64,000 nt of DNA from Streptomyces cavernicola (GTDB lineage: Bacteria > Actinomycetota > Actinomycetes > Streptomycetales > Streptomycetaceae), in contig NZ_JASCIQ010000002.1 in NCBI RefSeq assembly GCF_029968035.1, positions 124,001 to 188,000 of the forward strand, in the 5' to 3' direction. Positions 50,101-58,193 of the stretch are shown one piece after another. Numbering within the stretch: position 1 is the stretch's first letter; each line of letters starts with the position of its first letter. Position numbers and translations under genes: made by a program. A model generated the notes under the pieces. It was not told where the DNA came from, did no database searches, and saw nothing but the letters and a program-made list of their open reading frames with translations.

Positions 50101-50784
50101 ACCGGTGATCCGCCGGATCGACTCGGCCTGCGCCTTGGCCCGGCCGAACACCTTCAGCGTCGGCAGTCCGGCGACCACGTCCAGGAAGTGCCCGGAGAGC
50201 CGGGAGAGCAGCCGCCACTGACGGTCCATCCGGGCCTGGGTCGCCCAGCCGATCAGGATCATGAAGATCGGGATGAGCGGCAGCGTCACCACGATGATCG
50301 CGGCCGACACCCAGTCCTCGGTGACGATCCGCGCGAGCACCGCCACCGGCACCACGATCGCGAGGCCCAACTGCGGGAGGTAGCGCGCGAAGTAGTCGTC
50401 GAGCGCGTCCACCCCACGCGTCGCGAGCGCGACGAGCGAGCCGGTCCGCTGCCCGCTCAGCCAGCCGGGGCCGAGCGCCCCGGCACGTTCCAGGAGCCGC
50501 CCGCGCAGCTCCGACTTCACCGCGGCGCTCGCCCGGTGCGCGGCGAGTTCGGTGAGCCAGCCGACGAGGCCCCGGCCGAGCGCGACGGCCGCGAGCAGCA
50601 GCAGTGGGGTGACCAACTCGGCTGCGTCGAGCCCCTGTTGGAAGCCCCCCACCACCACTTCGGCGATGAGCATCGCCTGGGCGACGACCAGGCCCGCCCC
50701 GGCGAGCCCGAGGACCACCACCGCGATCAGGAACAGACGAGTGGCTCGGGCGTACCGGAGCAGGCGCGGGTCGATCGGTTTCAC
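47197..50784 (-). CDS. cydDC: Fused CydDC thiol ABC exporter for cytochrome bd assembly
   Basis: A 1195-residue fusion of two full ABC half-transporters. The CydD half (about 1-560) has a six-helix domain, Walker A GPSGAGKST, signature LSAGQRQR and Walker B LLLDEPTAALD. A linker (about 560-640) joins the CydC half, with Walker A GPSGSGKTT, signature LSGGQRQR and Walker B LVLDEPAEHLD. It exports cysteine or glutathione and is needed to assemble cytochrome bd. GTG 50784 gives VKPIDPRLLRYA; this codon lies within a parS site (50778-50791). A second parS-like site is in the coding region, at MFHVEQGE. It lies 35 bases after cydB. Confidence 0.93.
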   Translation of the reverse strand: MKPIDPRLLRYARATRLFLIAVVVLGLAGAGLVVAQAMLIAEVVVGGFQQGLDAAELVTPLLLLAAVALGRGLVGWLTELAAHRASAAVKSELRGRLLERAGALGPGWLSGQRTGSLVALATRGVDALDDYFARYLPQLGLAIVVPVAVLARIVTEDWVSAAIIVVTLPLIPIFMILIGWATQARMDRQWRLLSRLSGHFLDVVAGLPTLKVFGRAKAQAESIRRITGEYRQATMRTLRIAFLSSFALELLATLSVALVAVTIGMRLVHGDMDLYIGLVVLVLAPEAYLPLRQVGAQYHAAAEGLAAAEEIFDVLETEPPASGDGLAPTGEVRFEGVTVRYPGRDRAAVEGAMFHVEQGETVALVGPSGAGKSTLLNVLLGFVRPDEGRVTVGGTDLATVSLDAWRERIAWVPQRPHLYAGTIAENVRLARAGASDDEVREALRDAGALGFVEALPAGARTELGEDGAGLSAGQRQRLALARAFLADRPVLLLDEPTAALDGETEAEVVDAVRRLAVGRTVLLVVHRPALLAVADRVVRIEEPPAVAGASAKGGAVAGRRAVSDAGRAEVAEAREAAEADVVVGSAPGDEYAPAAVPAPPAAGAQPAGRVLARVRAMAGERRGRLLLGLLLGSLALGSAVGLMATSGWLISRASEQPPVLYLMVAVTATRAFGLGRAVFRYAERLVTHDAVLRMLADARVAVYRRLERLAPAGLRQSRRGDLLARLVGDVDALQDYWLRWLLPVGTAVVVSLGAVGFTGWLLPEAGVLLAVGLLVAGAGVPLLSGALARRAERRLAPARGVLATRVADLLTGTAELTVAGALRARTTLAREADKELTGIASRAATATALGAGLSALACGLTVAAAALVGVGGVRDGRLDGVALAVVVLTPLAAFEAVTGLPLAVQFRQRVRKSAERVYEVLDAAEPVREAPGAVGGEAPADPFPLQVAGVRARHPGQDREALVDVDLTLERGRRVAVVGPSGSGKTTLAQVLLRFLDAEAGTYRLGGTDADALDGDVVRRVVGLCAQDAHIFDSSIRENLRLARTDADEGALRGALAGARLLDWVDSLPQGLDTLVGEHGARLSGGQRQRLALARALLADFPVLVLDEPAEHLDLETADALTADLLDATEGRTTLLITHRLAGLDAVDEVIVLDGGRVVQRGGYAELAGLVGGPLARMLEREREGETLSGAGLFP
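49712..49727. promoter_or_regulatory. parS-like ParB site inside cydDC
   Basis: TGTTCCACGTGAAACA matches the Bacillus parS 16-mer, as I remember it, and differs by one base from the Streptomyces consensus GTTTCACGTGAAAC. It encodes MFHVEQ in cydDC, just before the CydD-half Walker A region. Confidence 0.75.
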
Positions 50785-50791
50785 GTGAAAC
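50778..50791. promoter_or_regulatory. parS centromere site at the cydDC start codon
   Basis: GTTTCACGTGAAAC is a perfect 14-bp palindrome identical to the Streptomyces parS consensus bound by ParB. The cydDC GTG start codon (50784-50782) is the right half's GTG. ParB occupancy could therefore overlap translation or transcription signals of cydDC. Confidence 0.9.
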
Positions 50792-50799
50792 AGCCCCAA

Positions 50800-50829
50800 C
50801 TAGTACCGGCTAGTACCGACTAGTGCGCA
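50800..50829. repeat. 10-bp direct repeat CTAGTACCG(G/A) in the cydB-cydDC gap
   Basis: CTAGTACCGG (50800), CTAGTACCGA (50810) and CTAGTGCGCA (50820) follow each other at exact 10-base steps. The third copy contains the cydB stop codon. This could be a coupling or regulatory element or a replication-slippage product. Confidence 0.6.
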
Positions 50830-51824
50830 TCGGCGGCGATGTGCTGCGTACCGATCCGCTTGCGGAACACCCAGTAGGTCCAGCCCTGGTAGAGCAGCAC
50901 CACCGGAGTGGCGATGCCCGCGAGCCAGGTCATGATCTTCAGGGTGTACGGAGTCGACGAGGCGTTGGAGACCGTGAGGCTCCACGCCGGGTCGAGGGTC
51001 GACGGCATGACGTTCGGGAAGAGCGTCAGGAACAGCATCGCAACCGCAGCGGCGATCGTGACCCCGGAGAGCGCGAACGACCAGCCCTCGCGCCCGATCT
51101 TCACAGCCCCGACCGCCCCGACGAGCGCGACCGCGGCGACGATCATCGCGACCAGACTCGTCCCGTCGCCCTTGTCGGCCTGCGTCCAGACCAGGAAGCC
51201 GAGCGCGAGCACCGCCGTGACGAGCCCGAGCCCGAGCGCCAGCTTCCGCGCCCGCATCCGGATGTCGCCCAGGGTCTTGAGCGCCGCGAACACCGTGCCG
51301 TGGAAGGTGAAGAGCGACAGCGTGACGAGCCCGCCCAGGATCGCGTACGGGTTGAGCAGATCCCAGAAGTCGCCCACGTACTCCATCTCGCGGTCGATCT
51401 TCACCCCGCGCGCGATGTTGGCGAAGGCCACACCCCAGAGGAACGCCGGGAGGAGCGAGGTCCAGAAGATCGCGTGCTCCCAGTTGGTCTGCCAGCGGTC
51501 CTCGGTCCGCTTGTGGCGGTACTCGAAGGCCACGCCGCGGATGATCAGGCAGATCAGGATCACGAGCAGCGGCAGATAGAAGCCGGAGAACAGCGTCGCG
51601 TACCACTCCGGGAAGGCCGCGAAGGTCGCGCCGCCCGCGGTGAGCAGCCACACCTCGTTGCCGTCCCAGACGGGACCGATGGTGTTGATGAGAACCCGGC
51701 GCTCCTTGCGGTCGCGCGCGAGCAGCTTGGTCAGGATCCCGACCCCGAAGTCGAAGCCCTCCAGGAAGAAGTAGCCGATCCAGAGGACCGCGATCAGTAC
51801 GAACCAGACGTCGTGAAGTTCCAT
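50820..51824 (-). CDS. cydB: Cytochrome bd ubiquinol/menaquinol oxidase subunit II
   Basis: A 334-residue membrane protein with about nine helices. Family landmarks are the start MELHDVWFVLIAVLWIGYFFLEGFDFGVG, INTIGPVWDGNEVWLLTAGGATFAAFPEWYA, VAFEYRHK and NWEHAIFWTSLLPAFLWG. It partners CydA in the high-affinity terminal oxidase. ATG 51824 has GGAG about 11 bases upstream. It is 20 bases after cydA and should share the Rex-controlled transcript. Confidence 0.95.
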   Translation of the reverse strand: MELHDVWFVLIAVLWIGYFFLEGFDFGVGILTKLLARDRKERRVLINTIGPVWDGNEVWLLTAGGATFAAFPEWYATLFSGFYLPLLVILICLIIRGVAFEYRHKRTEDRWQTNWEHAIFWTSLLPAFLWGVAFANIARGVKIDREMEYVGDFWDLLNPYAILGGLVTLSLFTFHGTVFAALKTLGDIRMRARKLALGLGLVTAVLALGFLVWTQADKGDGTSLVAMIVAAVALVGAVGAVKIGREGWSFALSGVTIAAAVAMLFLTLFPNVMPSTLDPAWSLTVSNASSTPYTLKIMTWLAGIATPVVLLYQGWTYWVFRKRIGTQHIAADAH

Positions 51825-51844
51825 GCCTCAGCAGCTCCTCAGGC

Positions 51845-53350
51845 TCAGTACGAGAAGGCCATGGGCCGGTCGGCGTCGCGGTCGTCGCCGCCGATCTTGG
51901 TGGGCGGGTTGAGGTCCGCCTCCGAGAGCTCGGGCGGGCCGGCCTTGACGTACTTGATGATCAGCTTGACCTCGATCACGGCGAGCACCGCGTAGAGCAG
52001 CGTGTAGACGGCGAGCGAGGTGATGACCTCTCCCTGGGAGACGCCGGGGGAGACGGCGGCGGAGGTCTTGAGGACGCCGAAGACCACCCACGGCTGTCGG
52101 CCCATCTCCGTGAAGATCCAGCCCCAGGAGTTGGCGATCAGCGGGAAGAGCATGGTCCACAGCGCCACGAGCCAGTACCACCGGGTGAACTTCGGGCTCA
52201 GGGCCTTCTTGAAGAGCACCAGATGCGGCACTTCGTCCTCACCCACCCGCATCGACTGCGGCAGCAGGAACTTCTTCCGCGTCAGCCAGAGCCCGAGCAC
52301 ACCGATGCCGAGCGAGGCCATGCCGAAGCCGATCATCCAGCGGAAGCCCCAGTAGGCGACGGGGATGTTCGGGCGGTAGTCACCGGGCCCGTACTCCTCC
52401 TGCATCTCCTCGTTGAGGTCGTTGATGCCGGGGACGTGCTCGTCGAAGTTGTTGTGCGCGAGGAACGACAGCAGACCCGGGATCTCTATGGCGACCTTGT
52501 TGTGCCCCTGCGCGACGTCTCCGTACGCGAAGATCGAGAACGGCGCGGAGTCCTCGCCGTCCCACAGCGCCTCGGCGGCCGCCATCTTCATCGGCTGCTG
52601 CTCGAACATGATCTTGCCGAGCACATCGCCGCTGACGGCGGTGAGCAGTCCGCTGATGGTGACGGTGACGAGCCCGAGCCGCAGCGAGGTCTTCATGACC
52701 CGCACGTGCTTCTTGCGCGCCAGGTGGAACGCGGCGATGCCCGCCATGAACGCGCCGCCGACCAGGAAGGCCGCGGTCAGCGTGTGGAACATCTGCGCCA
52801 GGGCGGTGTTCTGCGTCAACACGGCCCCGAAGTCGGTCAGTTCGGCGCGGCCGCGCTCCTCGTTGATCCGGTAGCCCACCGGGTGCTGCATCCAGGAGTT
52901 GGCCGCCAGGATGAAGTACGCGGAGAGGATCGTGCCGATGGAGACCATCCAGATGGTCGCCAGGTGCAGCTTCTTCGGGAGCTTGTCCCAGCCGAAGATC
53001 CACAGGCCGATGAAGGTGGACTCGAAGAAGAAGGCGATGAGGGCTTCGAAGGCGAGCGGGGCCCCGAAGATGTCACCGACGAACCGCGAGTAGTCGGACC
53101 AGTTCATGCCGAACTGGAACTCCTGCAGGATGCCGGTCACGACACCCATCGCGATGTTGATCAGGAAGAGCTTGCCCCAGAACTTCGTGGCCTTGAGGTA
53201 CTTCTCCTTCTCGGTCCGCACCCAAGCGGTCTGCAGGCCGGCGACGAGCGCGGCGAGCGAGATCGTGAGCGGTACGAAGAGGAAGTGGTAGACGGTCGTG
53301 ATGCCGAACTGCCATCGCGCCAGGGTTTCCGGCGCCAGAGCCAGGTCCAC
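51845..53350 (-). CDS. cydA: Cytochrome bd oxidase subunit I
   Basis: A 501-residue heme subunit. The N-terminal ARWQFGITTVYHFLFVPLTISLAALVAGLQ carries the heme b595 His. The quinone-loop region includes PVGYRINEERGRAELTDFGAV and RRxQP-like KIMFEQQPMKMAAAEA, and the distal part has MVSIGTILSAYFILAANSWMQHPVG. It catalyses quinol oxidation and oxygen reduction at low oxygen. GTG 53350 follows AAGGAGAG. The Rex operator lies 85 bases upstream, so cydA-cydB-cydDC form the NADH/NAD-responsive respiratory operon. Confidence 0.96.
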   Translation of the reverse strand: MDLALAPETLARWQFGITTVYHFLFVPLTISLAALVAGLQTAWVRTEKEKYLKATKFWGKLFLINIAMGVVTGILQEFQFGMNWSDYSRFVGDIFGAPLAFEALIAFFFESTFIGLWIFGWDKLPKKLHLATIWMVSIGTILSAYFILAANSWMQHPVGYRINEERGRAELTDFGAVLTQNTALAQMFHTLTAAFLVGGAFMAGIAAFHLARKKHVRVMKTSLRLGLVTVTISGLLTAVSGDVLGKIMFEQQPMKMAAAEALWDGEDSAPFSIFAYGDVAQGHNKVAIEIPGLLSFLAHNNFDEHVPGINDLNEEMQEEYGPGDYRPNIPVAYWGFRWMIGFGMASLGIGVLGLWLTRKKFLLPQSMRVGEDEVPHLVLFKKALSPKFTRWYWLVALWTMLFPLIANSWGWIFTEMGRQPWVVFGVLKTSAAVSPGVSQGEVITSLAVYTLLYAVLAVIEVKLIIKYVKAGPPELSEADLNPPTKIGGDDRDADRPMAFSY

Positions 53351-53434
53351 GTCGTCACTCTCCTTACGTCGCCGTGGTCACAGCGGCAGTCTGCCCTTAG
53401 GAACCCGTACATCACGGGATCAATCAGGCGCGCT

Positions 53435-53450
53435 TGTGAACGCGTTCACA
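53435..53450. promoter_or_regulatory. Rex operator upstream of cydA
   Basis: TGTGAACGCGTTCACA is a perfect 16-bp palindrome and matches the Rex operator known from S. coelicolor cydABCD (TGTGAAC-n-TTCACA class). An extra half site, TTCACAA, directly follows. Rex leaves the DNA when NADH is high, inducing cydABDC under oxygen limitation. Confidence 0.92.
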
Positions 53451-53548
53451 TTCACAAGCATTATGTCGTACCGGTTCTGGCGTCTCACTCGGGGGTCCCC
53501 TTACTCGCGGTCGCACCGGGAAGCCGCCGCCCGCCCCTTCCCAAGGGC

Positions 53549-53565
53549 TTCAACATATTGTTGAA
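53549..53565. promoter_or_regulatory. 17-bp perfect dyad ahead of the cyclophilin-like gene
   Basis: TTCAACA-TAT-TGTTGAA (53549-53565) ends 8 bases before ATG 53574. Its form is like operators of FadR-type GntR repressors. It contains CATATT, a possible -10, so it could be both promoter and operator of a leaderless transcript. Confidence 0.5.
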
Positions 53566-53573
53566 TCCGCGGC

Positions 53574-53948
53574 ATGCAGATCCGAATCACCTGGCCCGCC
53601 GGACACCTGACCGCGACGCTCGAGGACACCCCGACCGCCCAGGCGCTCCACAAGGCGCTGCCGCTCTCCGCCACCGCCAACACCTGGGGCGAGGAGGTCT
53701 ACTTCGACACCGGCATCAGCGTCGACCGCGAGGCCGACGCCCAACAGGTCGTCGAGCCCGGCACCGTCGCCTTCTGGACCGACGGCGACGCCCTCGCCCT
53801 GCCGTACGGCCCGACCCCGATCTCCCGCGGCGACGAGTGCCGCCTCGCCAGCCCCTGCAACCTGCTCGGCTCGCTCGACGGCGACCCCCGCAAGCTCGCC
53901 ACGGTCCGCAGCGGCGACCCGATCCGGGTGGAACTGGTCGCCGACTGA
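53574..53948 (+). CDS. Cyclophilin-like fold protein
   Basis: A 124-residue protein of the cyclophilin-like (TM1367/DUF3830-type) family. It starts MQIRITWPAGHLTATLEDTPTAQALHKALP and has the diagnostic NTWGEEVYFDTGI, VEPGTVAFWTDGDALALPYGPTPIS and a C-terminal strand. These proteins share the cyclophilin barrel but not the isomerase active site, and their role is unsettled. It is divergent from cydA and preceded by the 17-bp dyad. A GntR-type ligand system may control it, but that is inference. Confidence 0.85.
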   Translation: MQIRITWPAGHLTATLEDTPTAQALHKALPLSATANTWGEEVYFDTGISVDREADAQQVVEPGTVAFWTDGDALALPYGPTPISRGDECRLASPCNLLGSLDGDPRKLATVRSGDPIRVELVAD

Positions 53949-53949
53949 C

Positions 53950-53985
53950 GGACCGCAGGACAGACCGCAGGGCGGACCGCAGGAC
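53950..53985 (+). repeat. Three 12-bp tandem repeats
   Basis: GGACCGCAGGAC (53950), AGACCGCAGGGC (53962) and GGACCGCAGGAC (53974) follow the cyclophilin-like stop codon directly, in the 68-base gap before the convergent aminotransferase gene. Confidence 0.8.
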
Positions 53986-54016
53986 GGCCGGCGGGCGTGA
54001 GGGGGCCCGCGTACCG

Positions 54017-55096
54017 CTAGAGCTCCTTGCGGAAGGCCTCCGCCGTGTGCAGGAAGATGTCGTTGGCCTCGGTCTCGCCGATCGTGGCCCGCATGCCCTC
54101 GCCCGCGAACGGCCGCACGACCACACCGGCCTTCTCGCAGGCCGCCGCGAAGTCGAGCGTACGGTCCCCCAGGCGCAGCCAGACGAAGTTGGCCTGGGTC
54201 TCGGGGACCGTCCAGCCCTGCTTCCGCAGGCCCTCGACCACGCGCGTGCGCTCGCAGACCAACGAGCCGACGCGGCCCAGGAGTTCGTCCTCCGCGCGCA
54301 GCGAGGCGACCGCCGCGTCCTGCGCCAGCTGGCTCACGCCGAACGGCACCGCCGTCTTGCGCAGCGCCGCCGCCACCGGCTCATGGGCGACCGCGAAGCC
54401 GACCCGCAGCCCCGCCAGGCCGTACGCCTTGGAGAAGGTGCGCAGCACGCAGACGTTGGGCCGCTCGCGGTAGAGCTCGATGCCGTCCGGGACGTCCGTG
54501 TCGCGGATGAACTCGCGGTACGCCTCGTCCAGGACCACCAGGACGTTGCTCGGCACCCGGTCCAGGAACCGCTCGAGCTCGGCCCGGCGCACCACCGTGC
54601 CCGTCGGGTTGTTGGGGTTGCAGACGAAGATCAGGCGCGTGCGGTCCGTGATCGCGTCCGCCATCGCGTCGAGGTCGTGCACCTCCCCCGACGTCAGCGG
54701 CACGCGCACCGAGGTCGCCCCGCTGATCTGCGTGATGATCGGGTACGCCTCGAAGGAGCGCCAGGCGTAGATCACCTCGTCCCCCGGGCCGCTCGTGGCC
54801 TGCAGCAGCTGCTGCGCGACGCCGACCGAGCCGGTGCCCGTGGCCAGGTGCGAGAGGGGGACGCCGAAGCGGTCCGCCAGCTCGTTCATCAGGCCCGTGC
54901 ACGCCATGTCCGGGTAGCGGTTGAAGGTGTCGGCCGCCGCCGTCACCTGCTCCATCACGCCGGGGAGCGGCGGATAGGGGTTCTCGTTCGAGGACAGCTT
55001 GTACGCCACCGGGCCGCCGGCCGCGGCGGGCTTGCCCGGCTTGTACGTCGGGATGCCGTCCAGCTCGGCACGCAGCCTCGGGGTCTTCTCGCTCAC
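54017..55096 (-). CDS. HisC-family aminotransferase (histidinol-phosphate or aromatic)
   Basis: A 359-residue PLP enzyme of fold type I. The N-terminal [26 protein letters not shown], the NPNNPTGT loop, the Asp in [12 protein letters not shown], the Schiff-base Lys in [15 protein letters not shown] and the Arg in [11 protein letters not shown] are all in place. Actinobacteria carry a HisC-like aromatic aminotransferase (Pat) separate from the his operon. This gene stands alone without his genes, so a role in phenylalanine/tyrosine synthesis, with pheA 27 kb away, is at least as likely. GTG 55096 is supported by GAGGAGG at good spacing; the longer frame to 55351 is not needed. Confidence 0.9.
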   Translation of the reverse strand: MSEKTPRLRAELDGIPTYKPGKPAAAGGPVAYKLSSNENPYPPLPGVMEQVTAAADTFNRYPDMACTGLMNELADRFGVPLSHLATGTGSVGVAQQLLQATSGPGDEVIYAWRSFEAYPIITQISGATSVRVPLTSGEVHDLDAMADAITDRTRLIFVCNPNNPTGTVVRRAELERFLDRVPSNVLVVLDEAYREFIRDTDVPDGIELYRERPNVCVLRTFSKAYGLAGLRVGFAVAHEPVAAALRKTAVPFGVSQLAQDAAVASLRAEDELLGRVGSLVCERTRVVEGLRKQGWTVPETQANFVWLRLGDRTLDFAAACEKAGVVVRPFAGEGMRATIGETEANDIFLHTAEAFRKEL

Positions 55097-55486
55097 TGCA
55101 GGTCCTCCTCGTACCGCCCGGGTTCGAATACTGCTCACCCTATGAGGATTCGGCGTTTCTGCGAATGCCCTGTGGACAACCCACCCCTGCCCTGTGGACA
55201 ACGGAGGCATCGGCGCGCAGGGAGGGGGGAGCGCTCCCCGAGATGCCGTGCGCCGGTGGCTTGCGCCGTGGCGCGCGTCCCCCGTGAAGGTGAGTTGAGA
55301 CCTCTTCGAGACCTGCGGTAGGCACCAGGCAGGCGGGCACATGCAAGGCACGGACTACGCTGGAATCCCCCAACTCCCTTGAATTCCAAGGCATTTGATG
55401 GTCTTTCACCATGCAGAAACGTGCCTGTCAACGCGTGAATATGCAGTCACGACGACCACCCTCATGAGCCCTACTATCGGCTCGCC
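55097..55486. other. 390-base divergent intergenic region with two DnaA boxes
   Basis: No gene is supported. Two perfect minus-oriented DnaA boxes (TTGTCCACA) lie at 55171-55179 and 55193-55201, 22 bases apart. Nearer the LacI gene are CCTTGAATTCCAAGG (about 55377-55391, near-palindromic) and a -10-like TACTAT shortly before the ATG. A LacI-type autoregulatory site could be the near-palindrome. Confidence 0.55.
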
Positions 55487-56593
55487 ATGACAGCAGCAGG
55501 GAAGCACCAGGTGAGCCGGGCACAGACTCGGGGCAACCGGCAGGGCCGGGCGGGCATCCGGGACGTGGCCGCCGCTGCCGGCGTCTCCATCACGACCGTC
55601 TCCGACGCGCTCAACGGCAAGGGCCGGCTCCCCGACGCCACCCGCCAACACGTCCGCGAGGTCGCCGACCGGCTGGGCTACCGCCCGTCCGCCGCGGCCC
55701 GAACCCTCCGTACCGGCAAGTCGGGCCTCATCGGCCTGACCGTGACGACGTACGGGGATGAACCTTTCACCTTCACCGAGTTCGCGTACTTCGCGGAGAT
55801 GGCCAGAGCCGCCACGTCCGCGGCGCTCGACCGGGGATACGCCCTGGTCATCCTGCCCGCCACCTCCCGCCACGACGTCTGGTCGAACGTCGCCCTCGAC
55901 GGCACCGTCGTCATCGACCCCTCCGACAAGGACCCGGTCGTCAGCGAACTCGTCCGGCAGGGCGTGCCCGTGGTGTCCGACGGCCGCCCGGCGGGCTCGC
56001 TCCCGGTGACCGCGTGGGTGGACAACGACCACGAGGCCGCCGTGCTCGGCATCCTCGACCACCTCGCCGCCGCCGGCGCCCGCCGCATCGGCCTGCTCAC
56101 CGGCACCACCACGGACACGTACACCCGGCTCTCCACCACCGCCTATCTGCGCTGGTGCCGCCGGATCGGCCAGGACCCGGTGGTCGAGTCCTACCCCGCG
56201 CACGACCCCTGCGCCGGGGCCGTCGCCGCCGACCGGCTGCTCGCCCGCCCGGACCGGCCCGACGCGGTCTACGGACTCTTCGACCCCAACGGCACCGACC
56301 TGCTCGCCGCCGCCCGGCGGTACGGGCTTCGCGTGCCGGACGACCTGCTGCTCGTCTGCTGCAGCGAGTCCACGGTCTACGCCAACACGGAACCGCCCAT
56401 CACCACGCTCTCGCTCAAGCCGCGGCGGATCGGCACAGCCGTCGTCCAGCTGCTGATCGACGCCATCGAGAGCGTCGAGACCAACCAGCCCATCGAGCAG
56501 GTGATACCGACGGAGCTGATCGTGCGGACCTCGTCGCTGCGGCGGCCGCCCCGTACGACGGTCAGCCCGCCGCGCCCTTCGGGGCAGGGATAG
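55487..56593 (+). CDS. LacI-family transcriptional regulator
   Basis: A 368-residue regulator. The N-terminal helix-turn-helix with hinge is GIRDVAAAAGVSITTVSDALNGKGRLPDATRQHVREVADRLGYRPSAAARTLR (residues about 22-75). The periplasmic-binding-like effector domain follows, with VIDPSDKDPVVSELVRQGVPVV, WVDNDHEAAVLGILDHL and the C-terminal TTLSLKPRRIGTAVVQLL. The S-x2-TVS recognition helix is typical. No sugar transport or catabolic genes are adjacent, so it may act on itself, the neighbouring phosphoesterase gene or distant targets. Confidence 0.9.
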   Translation: MTAAGKHQVSRAQTRGNRQGRAGIRDVAAAAGVSITTVSDALNGKGRLPDATRQHVREVADRLGYRPSAAARTLRTGKSGLIGLTVTTYGDEPFTFTEFAYFAEMARAATSAALDRGYALVILPATSRHDVWSNVALDGTVVIDPSDKDPVVSELVRQGVPVVSDGRPAGSLPVTAWVDNDHEAAVLGILDHLAAAGARRIGLLTGTTTDTYTRLSTTAYLRWCRRIGQDPVVESYPAHDPCAGAVAADRLLARPDRPDAVYGLFDPNGTDLLAAARRYGLRVPDDLLLVCCSESTVYANTEPPITTLSLKPRRIGTAVVQLLIDAIESVETNQPIEQVIPTELIVRTSSLRRPPRTTVSPPRPSGQG

Positions 56594-56629
56594 CCCTCCC
56601 GGCAGAAACGATCGCAACGGCGCCTCGCC

Positions 56630-56692
56630 GGAACGGAATCGGAACGGAGAGCGAAGCCCTTCGGAACGGATGGAGGCGCTTCCCGGAACGGA
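56630..56692 (+). repeat. Four GGAACGGA repeats at 11- and 22-bp steps
   Basis: GGAACGGA occurs at 56630, 56641, 56663 and 56685. Spacings are 11, 22 and 22 bases, so all face the same side of the helix. They lie in the 356-base gap 56594-56949, which also has a TATGAT -10-like element at 56862-56867. No gene is supported in this gap. Confidence 0.6.
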
Positions 56693-56949
56693 CGGCGACG
56701 CCTCGCGGGACGAGGAAATGTGTTTCTCGGGGCGAGGACGAGCGATCTCCGGCCGAAGCAGGGAAGAAGAGTTGCCCTCAATTCGGGAGAAAACCCCGGT
56801 CAACCCCGGGTTCAGGCCGATTCAACACCCCTGGTGCACCACACAGCGCGAGCCGCATTCCTATGATGGGCGCACGACACCGCGGACCGCTGCGACCAGG
56901 CCGTCCGAACCCGGTGGAGAAAAGCGGCGCGACGGTGGTGGAGGGGTCG

Positions 56950-58011
56950 ATGACTCAGGGGGCCGGTCAGGTACCCGCGGTGCGTACGGACACGGTGCGC
57001 GACTTCCGCGTACCCGCTTATGTGCACCAGGCCGGCCAGGAGCCCCCTGCGGAGACCGGCCAGGACACCGCGCAGGGCGGGCTGCCCGAGGGGTACACGC
57101 CGACACAGCGCGATCTGCCGGTCATCAACCGCGGTGACACGGTCCAGGTGCACATCAACCCGGCCGCCGAGCCCACGGGCACGTCGAGCGGCCTCGGCCC
57201 GCTCTACGTCGTCGGGGACGTGCACGGCTATCTCGACGAGCTGCTCGCCGCACTGCGCGAGCAGGGCCTGATCGACGAGGCGGGGGACTGGGCCGCGGGC
57301 AACGCCCGGCTCTGGTTCCTCGGCGACTTCACGGACCGCGGGCCCGACGGCATCGGCGTCATCGACCTGGTCATGCGGCTCTCCGCGCAGGCCGCGGCGG
57401 CGGGCGGGTACTGCAAGGCGCTGATGGGCAACCACGAGCTGCTGCTGCTCGGCGCGAAGCGCTTCGGCGACACCCCCGTCAACTCCGGTGCGGGCACGGC
57501 CACGTTCCAGGCCGCCTGGCTGCTCAACGGCGGCCAGAAGTCCGATATGGACCGGCTGCAGGACGTGCACCTGCAGTGGATGTCCCGGCTCGACGCGATC
57601 GAGCTGGAGGACGAGCACCTCCTGGTGCACTCGGACGCGCTGACGTATCTGGAGTACGGCGACTCGATCGAGGCCGTCAACGACACCATCCGCGAGGCGC
57701 TCACCCGCAACGACGCCGACGAGGTCTGGGACCTGTTCCGCAAGTTCACCAAGCGCTTCGCGTTCCGCGACGAGGGCGGCTCCGGGGCGGTCCAGCAGCT
57801 GTTGAACACCTACGGCGGCCGGCGCATCGTGCACGGCCACAGCCCCATCCCGTACCTGCTCGGCGAAGTGGGTTCGGAGGAGGGCGAGGACAGCTCGGGC
57901 CCGCAGGTCGACGGTCCGCATGTGTACGCCGACGGCCTCGCGATCGCCATGGACGGCGGCGTGACCATGGCCGGAAAACTCCTTGTGTGCCAACTCCCCC
58001 TGGATAACTGA
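56950..58011 (+). CDS. Calcineurin-type metallophosphoesterase
   Basis: A 353-residue phosphoesterase of the Ser/Thr phosphatase-like (PrpA/ApaH) group. An N-terminal extension of about 75 residues precedes the metal-site motifs: VVGDVHGYLDELL (Asp, His), WFLGDFTDRGPDG (Asp), ALMGNHELLLLG (Asn, His), LLVHSDAL (His) and RRIVHGHSPIP (His). All expected metal ligands are present. Substrates may be phosphoproteins or dinucleotide polyphosphates. ATG 56950 is preceded by GGTGGAGG. It stands 356 bases after the LacI gene, behind the phased GGAACGGA repeats. Confidence 0.88.
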   Translation: MTQGAGQVPAVRTDTVRDFRVPAYVHQAGQEPPAETGQDTAQGGLPEGYTPTQRDLPVINRGDTVQVHINPAAEPTGTSSGLGPLYVVGDVHGYLDELLAALREQGLIDEAGDWAAGNARLWFLGDFTDRGPDGIGVIDLVMRLSAQAAAAGGYCKALMGNHELLLLGAKRFGDTPVNSGAGTATFQAAWLLNGGQKSDMDRLQDVHLQWMSRLDAIELEDEHLLVHSDALTYLEYGDSIEAVNDTIREALTRNDADEVWDLFRKFTKRFAFRDEGGSGAVQQLLNTYGGRRIVHGHSPIPYLLGEVGSEEGEDSSGPQVDGPHVYADGLAIAMDGGVTMAGKLLVCQLPLDN

Positions 58012-58193
58012 CGGTTGACCGGGCAGGCGTAGAGCACATGGGACGTCCCTGACCAGGGGCCGAATTCTTCAAACCCCCTGTCACGGCGCGCCGGAACCGC
58101 TCTACCATCTGCTTATCCGTAGCAGGCTCTCCTCCGTTTCCGCCCAACCGCCCGTGAGCACACGGGTGTCCCGGCCCTACGGAGCATCGGGGG

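Noticed and set aside
47368..50823. An 1151-codon plus-strand frame opposite cydDC
   Set aside because: It is antisense to a full-length, motif-complete ABC fusion; its translation has no recognisable fold.
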